Origin: Streptomyces abyssomicinicus
GTDB taxonomy: Bacteria; Actinomycetota; Actinomycetes; Streptomycetales; Streptomycetaceae
Direction: 5' to 3'
Length of the DNA: 64,000 bases
NCBI RefSeq assembly: GCF_008974245.1
Contig: NZ_BBZI01000011.1
Span: 1-64,000, forward strand
The translations under genes were made by a program, and so were the position numbers. The notes beneath the pieces are model-generated. The model was not told where the DNA came from. It did no database searches and worked only from the letters and a program-made list of their open reading frames with translations. This document shows, in pieces, positions 18,008-25,389 of the stretch. Position 1 is the stretch's first letter; each line of letters opens with the position of its first letter.

Positions 18008-18024
18008 ATACCCGGCAGGGGTAT
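18008..18024. promoter_or_regulatory. Probable CsoR operator
   Basis: A perfect inverted repeat ATACCC-GGCAG-GGGTAT lies 70 bp upstream of the csoR start. CsoR repressors bind GC-rich palindromes of the form TACCC-n-GGGTA, so self-regulation by copper is expected. Confidence 0.75.
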
Positions 18025-18093
18025 GCATCTCGGGTAGGCCGTCGGGGTCCGGCCGTGACATATGTGACACACGAGGCGAGGAGGCTGCCGGAG

Positions 18094-18513
18094 ATGGCGA
18101 CGACGCCGGAGGCCGGGCAGGCCGTGGAGGCCCCCGCCGAGGAGCACGGGGCCCAGGAGCGGGCGGCAGGCGGGCACGGGGCCGGGGAGCCCGGGCAGGA
18201 CCGGGCCGCGGACGCCGCCGCGAACGGGCACCACTACGGCTATCACGCGCAGAAGGCCGAGCACCTGAAGCGCCTGCGGCGGATCGAGGGGCAGATCCGC
18301 GGTCTGCAGCGGATGGTCGAGGAGGACGTCTACTGCATCGACATACTCACGCAGGTCTCCGCCTCGACCAAGGGGCTGCAGTCGTTCGCGCTGCAGTTGC
18401 TGGAGGAGCACCTGCGGCACTGTGTGGCCGACGCGGCGGTCAAGGGCGGCGACGAGATCGACGCGAAGGTCGAGGAGGCCACCAAGGCCATCGCCCGGAT
18501 GCTGCGCACCTGA
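18094..18513 (+). CDS. csoR: Copper-sensing repressor CsoR
   Basis: 139 residues. An unstructured N-terminal 45 residues are followed by the helical CsoR core. The Cu(I) ligands are present as Cys in VYCIDILTQ, then His and Cys in EEHLRHC. The family represses copper export genes until Cu(I) binds. The ATG at 18094 has AGGAGG 9 nt upstream. It is divergent from the DUF47-pit operon, with a probable operator between them. The tetramer is cytoplasmic. Confidence 0.92.
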   Translation: MATTPEAGQAVEAPAEEHGAQERAAGGHGAGEPGQDRAADAAANGHHYGYHAQKAEHLKRLRRIEGQIRGLQRMVEEDVYCIDILTQVSASTKGLQSFALQLLEEHLRHCVADAAVKGGDEIDAKVEEATKAIARMLRT

Positions 18514-18559
18514 CGGTCCGCTGCGCACCCTGACGGTCCCGGCCGGGCCGGGGCGGCAC

Positions 18560-18730
18560 TCAGCGTGCGGCGCGCCGGTCCTCCCTGACGCGGAGGATCT
18601 CGTCGATGCTCGCCTGGCTGAGCCGGTCGACGTTCGCCGAGGACGCGGCGATCATCAGGTCGCCGCAGATCTCTATCTCGGCGAGAGCGATCGGGTCCTG
18701 GACCTGTCCCGGTGCGCCGAGCGGAGCCAC
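18560..18730 (-). CDS. Small conserved-looking protein, unknown function
   Basis: 56 residues beginning VAPLGAPGQVQDPIALAEIE and continuing ICGDLMIAASSAN. The composition is Streptomyces-like with strong third-position G/C, and GGAGAGG sits 9 nt before the GTG at 18730. No domain is recognised; an amphipathic helical protein is likely. It sits downstream of pstB on the same strand, beyond a terminator, so it is probably transcribed on its own. Confidence 0.65.
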   Translation of the reverse strand: MAPLGAPGQVQDPIALAEIEICGDLMIAASSANVDRLSQASIDEILRVREDRRAAR

Positions 18731-18830
18731 GCTGATCACCTCTCCTTCTGCCGGAGCCCGTACGGGCTTTCCAGAGTAAGGAGCGACGGCGGTCGGCGCA
18801 TGGCACGGACGGGCTAGTCCGGTGGGCCCA

Positions 18831-18898
18831 GAAGGTCCGGGACGGAAGGTCCGGGACGGAAGCTCCGGGACGGAAGGTCCGGAGCCCAGAAGGTCCGG
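18831..18898. repeat. 14-bp tandem repeat (GAAGGTCCGGGACG)
   Basis: Three successive 14-bp units at 18831-18872, a partial unit to 18882, and a further GAAGGTCCGG after a 6-bp interruption. It lies in the non-coding gap between the small gene and the pstB terminator. No role is visible. Confidence 0.8.
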
Positions 18899-18899
18899 A

Positions 18900-18928
18900 G
18901 GGGTCCGCGCCGGTGCGGCGCGGACCCC
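18900..18928 (-). terminator. Hairpin terminator after pstB
   Basis: Perfect 12-bp arms (18900-18911 and 18917-18928) with a 5-nt loop, 80 bp downstream of the pstB stop on the minus strand. GC-rich with no T run. Confidence 0.72.
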
Positions 18929-19009
18929 GGGGCCTCGCGGTGGCACCGCCATGCAGCACCGCGAGGAGCTTGCGAGGAGCTCCGGGGGAGCTCGTGGGGG
19001 ACCGCCGGA

Positions 19010-19786
19010 TCAGCCGAAGCGGCCCGAGATGTAGTCCTCGGTGTCCTGCACCGACGGGTTGGAGAAGATCCGCTCGGTCTCGTCGATCTCGATCAGCTTG
19101 CCGGGCCGGCCGATCGCCTCCAGGTTGAAGAAGGCGGTGCGGTCAGAGACACGGGCCGCCTGCTGCATGTTGTGGGTGACGATGACGATCGTGTACTGCT
19201 CCTTGAGCTCACCGATCAGGTCCTCGATGGCGAGCGTGGAGATCGGGTCGAGGGCCGAGCAGGGCTCGTCCATCAGCAGGACCTTGGGCTGCACGGCGGT
19301 CGCCCGCGCGATGCACAGGCGCTGCTGCTGGCCGCCGGAGAGGCCGGAGCCGGGCTTGTTCAGGCGGTCCTTGACCTCGTTCCAGAGGTTGGCGCCGCGC
19401 AGGGACTGCTCGACGACGCCGTCGAGCTCGGACTTCTTGTAGCTGCCGTTCAGCCGCAGGCCGGCCGCCACGTTGTCGTAGATCGACATGGTGGGGAACG
19501 GGTTGGGCCGCTGGAAGACCATGCCGACCTCCCGGCGCACCGACACGGGGTCGATCCCGGGGCCGTACAGGTCCTCGTCGTCCAGCATCACCTTGCCCTC
19601 GACGCGGCCGCCGGGGACGACCTCGTGCATGCGGTTCAGGGTGCGCAGGAACGTGGACTTGCCGCAGCCGGAGGGGCCGATGAAGGCGGTCACCGAGCGG
19701 GGTTCGATGGTCATCGAGATATCCTCGATGGCCTTGTGGGCGCCGTAGAAGGCGGAGAGGCCGCTGACGTCGATTCGCTTGGCCAT
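19010..19786 (-). CDS. pstB: Phosphate ABC transporter ATPase PstB
   Basis: 258 residues. Walker A is GPSGCGKST, the signature is LSGGQQQR, Walker B is VLLMDEP and the H-loop is IVTHNMQQA; the QRPNPFPTMSIYDNV stretch is characteristic of PstB. It powers high-affinity phosphate import. It is the last gene of pstSCAB, 20 bp after pstA, and a hairpin follows. Confidence 0.97.
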   Translation of the reverse strand: MAKRIDVSGLSAFYGAHKAIEDISMTIEPRSVTAFIGPSGCGKSTFLRTLNRMHEVVPGGRVEGKVMLDDEDLYGPGIDPVSVRREVGMVFQRPNPFPTMSIYDNVAAGLRLNGSYKKSELDGVVEQSLRGANLWNEVKDRLNKPGSGLSGGQQQRLCIARATAVQPKVLLMDEPCSALDPISTLAIEDLIGELKEQYTIVIVTHNMQQAARVSDRTAFFNLEAIGRPGKLIEIDETERIFSNPSVQDTEDYISGRFG

Positions 19787-19806
19787 TTCAGTCACTTCCA
19801 GAATTT

Positions 19807-20853
19807 TCAGCGGGGCGTCTTCCAGCGGGCGATGCCGCGGGCCACCAGGTTGAGGATCATCACGAAGGCGATCAGCGTCAGTGCCGCCGCCCAGGCGCGG
19901 TCGTAGGCCGCGGTCGAGCCGGCGCTGTTGATGTACTGCTGGTAGATGTAGAGCGGCAGCGACGCCTGGGCTCCCTCGAAGGGATTGGCGTTGATGAAGT
20001 TGTTGCCGAAGACCAGCAGCAGCACCGGGGCGCTCTCGCCCGCGATACGGGCGATGGCGAGCATCACGCCGGTGGTGATGCCGCCGACCGCGGTCGGCAG
20101 GACGACCTTCAGGATGGTCCGCCACCTGGGCACACCCAGGGCGAGGGACGCCTCGCGCAGCTCGTTGGGGACGAGCTTGAGCATCTCCTCGGTGGAGCGG
20201 ACGACGACCGGCAGCATCAGGATGGCCAGCGCCAGCGAGCCGGCGAAGCCGAACGGCTGCAGGTCGAGCATGAGCATCAGGCTCAGGATGAACAGGCCGG
20301 CCACGATGGACGGGATGCCGGTCATCACGTCGACGAAGAAGGTGACGGCCCTGGCGAGCGCGCCCCGGCCGTACTCCACCAGGTAGATCGCGGTGAGCAC
20401 CCCGACCGGGGCGGCGATCAGGGTGGCGAGGCCCACCTGCTGCGCGGTGCCGAGGATGGCGTGGTAGATGCCGCCGCCGGGCTCGGCGTCGGCCACGACG
20501 CCCATGGAGTGGGTGAGGAAGTACCCGTCGAGGACCTTCACGCCGCGCACCGCGGTCTCCCAGACGAGGGAGAGCAGGGGGACGACGGCGAGCAGGAAGG
20601 CGACCCAGACCAGGCTGGTGGCGACGCGGTCCTTGGCCTGCCGGCGGCCCTCGACCTTGGCGGAGAGCGCGAAGGTGCCGAGGACGAACAGGACGGCCGC
20701 GATCAGCCCCCACTGGACGCGGCTGTGCAGGCCGAAGGCGAGCCCGGCGGCCACGGCGACGGCGACCGCGGTGACGGCGACGCCCCAGGGGGCCCACTTC
20801 GGGAGCCGGGCGCCTTGCAGGGAGACGGGCTTGAGAACGGTCGTGGTGCTCAT
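19807..20853 (-). CDS. pstA: Phosphate ABC transporter permease PstA
   Basis: 348 residues. Six or more membrane helices are seen, with the BPD-type permease loop EMLKLVPNELREASLALGVPRW that contacts the ATPase. An N-terminal extension with two extra hydrophobic segments (about 24-45 and 50-65) makes it longer than the E. coli protein. The ATG overlaps the pstC stop (ATGA), indicating coupled translation. Confidence 0.96.
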   Translation of the reverse strand: MSTTTVLKPVSLQGARLPKWAPWGVAVTAVAVAVAAGLAFGLHSRVQWGLIAAVLFVLGTFALSAKVEGRRQAKDRVATSLVWVAFLLAVVPLLSLVWETAVRGVKVLDGYFLTHSMGVVADAEPGGGIYHAILGTAQQVGLATLIAAPVGVLTAIYLVEYGRGALARAVTFFVDVMTGIPSIVAGLFILSLMLMLDLQPFGFAGSLALAILMLPVVVRSTEEMLKLVPNELREASLALGVPRWRTILKVVLPTAVGGITTGVMLAIARIAGESAPVLLLVFGNNFINANPFEGAQASLPLYIYQQYINSAGSTAAYDRAWAAALTLIAFVMILNLVARGIARWKTPR

Positions 20854-21914
20854 GCGTTGGCCCCCGAGTACTCCTTGCGGCGGGCGATGATCACGCGTGC
20901 GGCGCCGTTGACCAGCAGGGTGATGACGAACAGGACGAGACCGGAGGCGATCAGCGCGTCACGGCCCTGCTCGTTCGCCTCGCCGAACTTGCTGGCGATG
21001 TTCTGGGCGAAGGTGCCACCGCCCGGGTCGAGCAGGCTGGCCTGGATGTCGAAGGTGGGCGACAGGACGGTCGCCACGGCCATGGTCTCGCCGAGCGCGC
21101 GGCCGAGGCCCAGCATCGAGGCGGAGATCACGCCGGAGCGGCCGAAGGGGAGCACCGACATGCGGATGACCTCCCAGCGCGTCGCGCCGAGGGCGAGCGC
21201 GGCCTCCTCGTGCGCCTTGGGCACCTGGCGGAAGACCTCGCGGCTCACGTTGGTGATGACCGGCAGGATCATGATCGCCAGCAGGATGCCGACGGTGAGC
21301 ATGGAGCGCGCCGGGCCGCCCTGCCAGGAGAAGAGGCCGGTCCAGCCCAGGTACTCGTTCAGCCAGCTGAAGAGGCCGTTCATGTGCGGGACCAGGACCA
21401 GCGCGCCCCACAGGCCGTAGACGATCGACGGCACGGCCGCGAGCAGGTCCACCACGTAGGCGATGGGGCCGCTGAGCCTGCGCGGCGCGTAGTGGGTCAG
21501 GAAGAGCGCGATGGCCACCGCGACCGGTACCGCGATGACCATGGCGATCACCGAGGACACCACGGTGCCGAAGGCCAGCACGGCGATGCCGAACACCGGC
21601 TCGGTGCTGTTGGGGTCCCACTCGAAGGTGGTGAGGAAGTTGCCCTGGTCCTTGCTGATGGCGAGGGCGGCGCGGTAGCTCAGGAACACCGCGATCGCGG
21701 CCATCACGGCCAGCAGCAGGATGCCCGAGCCGCGGGAGAGGCCGAGGAAGACGCGGTCGCCCCGGCGGGTCGTGCCGCGGGCGGTGCGGGGCGCGCCGGA
21801 CGTCGGGGCCGGCTTCCCGTCCGGGCCCGGGTCGGAGGGCGCGGGGGTCGTGGCCGCGCCCGCGGAAACGGTGTCGTCGTCGCCCGCTTGGGGCTTTCGT
21901 GTCGATATGTCCAT
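20850..21914 (-). CDS. pstC: Phosphate ABC transporter permease PstC
   Basis: 354 residues. A Pro/Ala/Gly-rich cytoplasmic N-terminus (1-55) precedes six membrane helices and the permease loop QVPKAHEEAALALGATRW. It forms the membrane channel with PstA. It lies 112 bp after pstS, a gap in which processing or attenuation could lower expression relative to the binding protein. Confidence 0.96.
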   Translation of the reverse strand: MDISTRKPQAGDDDTVSAGAATTPAPSDPGPDGKPAPTSGAPRTARGTTRRGDRVFLGLSRGSGILLLAVMAAIAVFLSYRAALAISKDQGNFLTTFEWDPNSTEPVFGIAVLAFGTVVSSVIAMVIAVPVAVAIALFLTHYAPRRLSGPIAYVVDLLAAVPSIVYGLWGALVLVPHMNGLFSWLNEYLGWTGLFSWQGGPARSMLTVGILLAIMILPVITNVSREVFRQVPKAHEEAALALGATRWEVIRMSVLPFGRSGVISASMLGLGRALGETMAVATVLSPTFDIQASLLDPGGGTFAQNIASKFGEANEQGRDALIASGLVLFVITLLVNGAARVIIARRKEYSGANA

Positions 21915-22026
21915 CAGGATCTCCGGTCTGCGGGGCCGTGGCCCGCCCTGGTGGTGCTGGGCGGGCCCGCGGCTCCTGGCGGCGGTGCACCGGACGGAGC
22001 CCGGCCGGGGGCCGGGCTCGCGGGGG

Positions 22027-23166
22027 TCAGGCGAGGCCGTCGATGGTCTCGCGGACCTTGCCGATGATCTCGTCGGGGATCGGGGCGTAGCCGGCGTCGG
22101 CGAGCAGCCCCTGGCCGTCCTCGCTCGCGATGTAGTTCAGGAAGGCCTTGGTCGCCGGGAGCGTCTCGGGCTTGTTGCCCTTGTCGCAGACGATCTCGTA
22201 GGTGACCAGGACGATCGGGTAGGCGTTGTCGGCGGTGGTGCCGTAGTTCAGCTCCAGGGCCAGGTCCTTGCCGGTGCCCACGATCTTGGCGTCGGCGATG
22301 GCGTTGGAGGCGTTCTCCACGGTCGCGGCGACCGGGGCGGAGGCGCCGGTGGCGATGGAGACGGTGGTGCTGTCCTTGGCGTAGGAGAGCTCCATGTAGC
22401 CGATGGCGCCCTCGGTCTGCTTCACCTGCTGGGCCACGCCGCTGGAGCCGGAGGCCGCCTGGCCGCCCTTGGCCTGCCAGGACTTGCCGCCCTCGTACTT
22501 CCAGTCGTCCGGGGCCGCGGCGATCAGGTACTTGGTGAAGTTGTCCGTGGTGCCGGACTCGTCGGAGCGGTGGAAGGCCTGGATCTTGGTGGACGGCAGC
22601 TCGGCGTCCGGGTTCAGCTTCTTGATCGCCGCGTCGTCCCAGGTGGTGATCTTCGAGTCGAAGATCTTCGCCAGGGTCGGGGCGTCCAGGACCAGACCGT
22701 CCACGCCGGGGAGGTTGTAGGAGACCGCGATCGGGCCGCCGACCATGGGCAGGTCGATCGCCTGGCCGTCCTTGCAGATCTTCTTGGACTCCTCGATCTC
22801 CTCCGGCTTGAGCGCGGAGTCGGAGCCGGCGAAGGCGACCTGGCCCTGGGTGAACGCGGTGATGCCGGCGCCCGAGCCGGAGCCCTTGTAGTTGATCTGG
22901 AGGGCGCCCTGGCAGGCGGCGGAGAACTGCTTCACCCACGCGTCTATCGCGTTCTTCTGCGCGGAGGAGCCGTCCGCGAGGAGCTGGCCCTTGGCGTCGC
23001 CGCAGTCGATCGCGCCCGCCTTCGGGGTGTTGGTGCCGCCGGTGCCACCGGTCTCGCTCGTCGCGTCCGAGCCGCACGCCGTGAGGGCCAGGGCGCCGGA
23101 GACGGCGAGGGCGCCGAGGGTCAGGGCCCGCCGGGTCCGGCGCCGGGTCATGCGCTGAAGCGTCAC
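22027..23166 (-). CDS. pstS: Phosphate-binding lipoprotein PstS
   Basis: 379 residues. The signal sequence ends in lipobox ALTACGS (Cys near residue 32). The mature protein has the PstS signatures DGSSAQKNAIDAW, GSGSGAGITAF and SDESGTTDNFTKYL that wrap phosphate. It captures phosphate outside the membrane for PstCAB. The GTG at 23166 is chosen over the ATG at 23151 because it gives the V-T-L-Q-R start that matches the Streptomyces family and has GGAAGGA upstream. Expression is expected to depend on PhoP through the upstream PHO box. Confidence 0.95.
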   Translation of the reverse strand: MTLQRMTRRRTRRALTLGALAVSGALALTACGSDATSETGGTGGTNTPKAGAIDCGDAKGQLLADGSSAQKNAIDAWVKQFSAACQGALQINYKGSGSGAGITAFTQGQVAFAGSDSALKPEEIEESKKICKDGQAIDLPMVGGPIAVSYNLPGVDGLVLDAPTLAKIFDSKITTWDDAAIKKLNPDAELPSTKIQAFHRSDESGTTDNFTKYLIAAAPDDWKYEGGKSWQAKGGQAASGSSGVAQQVKQTEGAIGYMELSYAKDSTTVSIATGASAPVAATVENASNAIADAKIVGTGKDLALELNYGTTADNAYPIVLVTYEIVCDKGNKPETLPATKAFLNYIASEDGQGLLADAGYAPIPDEIIGKVRETIDGLA

Positions 23167-23311
23167 TTTTCGTGGATTCCTTCCGGGAGCCGCCCGGGTG
23201 GTTGGTGTCCGGTGGCGGCGTGCGAAGTGTCGGGTGCCGGGGGGTGTCTTTGCGTCGGTTTCCCCGCCGTCGAGGTCGAAATTAGGCCGGTGAGGTGACG
23301 GGGTCGACGGG

Positions 23312-23333
23312 GGAGGGTGAACGGCGGGTGAAT
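23312..23333 (-). promoter_or_regulatory. PHO box (PhoP operator) of pstS
   Basis: On the minus strand two contiguous 11-bp units read ATTCACCCGCC and GTTCACCCTCC, close to the Streptomyces PhoP direct-repeat consensus with the core GTTCACC. A weaker third unit (CGTCACCTCAC) lies nearer the promoter around 23293-23303. It is about 145 bp from the pstS start. Confidence 0.88.
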
Positions 23334-23658
23334 CCGGGGGGACGGGGCGGTGAGGTCGCCGCGGGGTGGGGTGCCTGTGCCGTTCCGCCGCCGTGGCCCT
23401 GTGCCCTTGCCACGGCGCGCCGCGCCGTGCCGTGCCGTTCTCCGTGCGTGCCGCCTTGCGTGTGGCGCCGCCGGCCCGCCTCGGATGCCGCGGCGCGTGC
23501 GGGTGCCTTGCCTGCCGTCCGCCTTGCGGGTGTCCCGGCCCCGGTGCGCGGGGGGCTGGGCCGGCCCCGAACCCCTGACCGCGCGCAGCCAAGCGCCGGG
23601 CCCGGGGGACGCCCGTCCCGTTCACGCAGCCGCGTTCGCCCGCCGTTCTGCGCGCCGC

Positions 23659-23955
23659 CCGCCGTTCTGCCGGCGGCTGGGCCGCCCCGGGGGCGATGGG
23701 GGAGGGCGGGCGCAGGCCCCGGCCTCCGCGGCGAGCGGTCCCATCCACCACGCGCAAGCGGGCGGTGCCGTACGCACGTGACCTCACTGCGGCGTGCCCA
23801 AGTCCGGGCCAGGCGGACAGCACTGTTCATCCCCCTACCCGCCCCCTCCCGGGAGGGCTTACCTCCCGCGGAGCGAGCCGTCGCGTGCGTACGTGAGGCC
23901 TGCGCCCACCCTCCCCCCTGCTCGAGCGGCACGATTGCCCGCAGACGGGGGCGGG
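23659..23955 (-). repeat. Intergenic inverted repeat, copy B
   Basis: Reverse-complement partner of 15785-16082, with three exact blocks of 24, 23 and 35 nt at 23926-23949, 23771-23793 and 23731-23765. It lies between the Nudix stop and the pstS promoter. The copies point toward each other and bracket pit, csoR and pstBACS. Confidence 0.85.
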
Positions 23956-23968
23956 GTCAGAGGCGGGG

Positions 23969-24400
23969 TCAGAGGGGGAGGGAGAGGAAGGTGGTCAGGA
24001 GGGGGTGGTCGTGGGGGTGGGTGAGGTGCTGGTGGGCGGTGGGGGCGGGGTGCCAGTGGAGGGCGTCGACCTCGTGGGTGGGCGTGAAGGTGTCGGGGGA
24101 GGCCGTCTCGGCGGCCCAGTAGTCGACCCGCTTGGGGCGGTCGCCCACCGTGTAACGGACGGTGGGCAGGCGCGGCCCGAGCCGGACGTGGTGACCGGTC
24201 TCCTCGGCGACCTCGCGCACCGCCGCCTGCTCCGGCGTCTCGCCGGGATCCAGCTTCCCTTTGGGGAAGGACCAGTCGTCGTACTTCGGTCTGTGGACGA
24301 GACAGACCTCCAGGTCGCCGGAGGGGGCGCGGCGGTACAGGACGCAGCCGGCCGCCAGGATCGTTTCGTCGGAGTTGGAGTCGGAGTCGGTCGTCGTCAT
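23969..24400 (-). CDS. Nudix hydrolase
   Basis: 143 residues. The Nudix box GKLDPGETPEQAAVREVAEETG is present at about residues 48-69, after FPKGK, and supplies the metal-binding Glu residues. The family cleaves nucleoside diphosphates linked to another moiety, including diadenosine polyphosphates and inositol pyrophosphates. It follows the CHAD gene with an ATGA overlap and ends the ppk operon, which favours a substrate linked to phosphoanhydride metabolism; that is inference. Confidence 0.92.
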   Translation of the reverse strand: MTTTDSDSNSDETILAAGCVLYRRAPSGDLEVCLVHRPKYDDWSFPKGKLDPGETPEQAAVREVAEETGHHVRLGPRLPTVRYTVGDRPKRVDYWAAETASPDTFTPTHEVDALHWHPAPTAHQHLTHPHDHPLLTTFLSLPL

Positions 24401-25389
24401 GGCACGGTCACCGTGTTCCGGGGGCGGGGGAGGGACTGCCAGGTGCGGTGGAAGGCATGGCGCGCGGCGAGGACCTCGTGGCGCTGGTGGGCGTGGAGGT
24501 TGCCCAGGGCGTAGGCCGTCGCGGGGGCGATCCGCGGCGTGCGGGCGGCCGCGGCGGCGACCGAGGCGGCCTCGGCGGCGTCCCGGTGCCGGTCGAGCGC
24601 CCGGGCCGCGGCGACCAGGCGCGGCGGGACCGGTCCGCCGAGTGCCTCCACCGCGTACCGGTGCAGCCGCAGGAGCAGCCGCACCTGGTGCCAGGCGGGA
24701 TCCCCGTCCCCGTCCCCCGGGCGCCCCTGGCAGGGGCCGGCGTCGCCGTACGGGAGCGCGTCGCCGTACGGGCCGGGGTCGGGGTCGGTGGCGGGGTCGG
24801 CGTCGGGTCCGGGCCCGGCCGGCAGTGCGGCCACCGCGTCGGCCAGCCGCACCTCGGCCGTGCCGGCCTGCTCCCGCAGAACGGCGCAGGCGGCGGCGTC
24901 GCCCCGCAGCGGGACCTCGCCGCCCAGCAGGGCGACCGCGTCGGCCAGGGCGTGGAACCGTGCCGAGCCCAGTGCCTCCAGCACCGCCGAGTGGGCCCGG
25001 CCGCGGGCCAGGGTGAGGCGCCGCTCCAGCAGCGCTGCGGCCCTGGCCGCGCCGAGGTCGCCCGGCGGTTCCTGGAGCGCGGCCTGGAGGCGTCGCAGGG
25101 TGGCCGCGTGCAGCCGTTCCTGGGCCAGGGCGCCGGAGAACCAGGCCAGCTCACGCCGTAACCCGGCCGACCAGGCGGGATCGAACGCCGCGTGGAAGGT
25201 GTGCAGCGTCGCCCCGATCCGGCGCGCGGCCCTGCGCAGGGCGGGCGCGGAGTCCCCGCCCTGCGCGGGACCGCCGCCCGCGGACCCGGTCTGCGCGCGC
25301 AGGAAGTCGGTGGCCTGCGCGCGCAGGTAGGCCGTGAGCGCCGGGGCGGCGCCGGCGGGGTGCTGGACGTCAGGGTGTTGCTGGGCCAC
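24397..25389 (-). CDS. CHAD-domain protein
   Basis: 330 residues, mostly Ala/Arg/Leu-rich helices with regularly spaced His and Arg (RRAARRIGATLHTFHAAFD, RLLLRLHRYAVEALGG, LGNLHAHQRHEV). This is the CHAD pattern of conserved His and basic residues, a family known to bind polyphosphate. An acidic Asp/Pro-rich insert lies at about 200-235. The GTG at 25389 lies 20 bp inside the end of ppk, so the two are translationally coupled. A role in organising or sensing polyphosphate near Ppk is likely. Confidence 0.9.
   Translation of the reverse strand: MAQQHPDVQHPAGAAPALTAYLRAQATDFLRAQTGSAGGGPAQGGDSAPALRRAARRIGATLHTFHAAFDPAWSAGLRRELAWFSGALAQERLHAATLRRLQAALQEPPGDLGAARAAALLERRLTLARGRAHSAVLEALGSARFHALADAVALLGGEVPLRGDAAACAVLREQAGTAEVRLADAVAALPAGPGPDADPATDPDPGPYGDALPYGDAGPCQGRPGDGDGDPAWHQVRLLLRLHRYAVEALGGPVPPRLVAAARALDRHRDAAEAASVAAAAARTPRIAPATAYALGNLHAHQRHEVLAARHAFHRTWQSLPRPRNTVTVP

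Larger units (their letters stand above)
23167..23968. other. Long pstS upstream region without a supported gene
   Basis: An 802-bp stretch between pstS and the Nudix gene. The part next to pstS is the pstS promoter with a PHO box and a TAATTT -10-like sequence at 23279-23284 read on the minus strand. The distal third is copy B of the inverted intergenic repeat. The middle (about 23345-23655) is very GC-rich with no supported reading frame. Confidence 0.75.
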
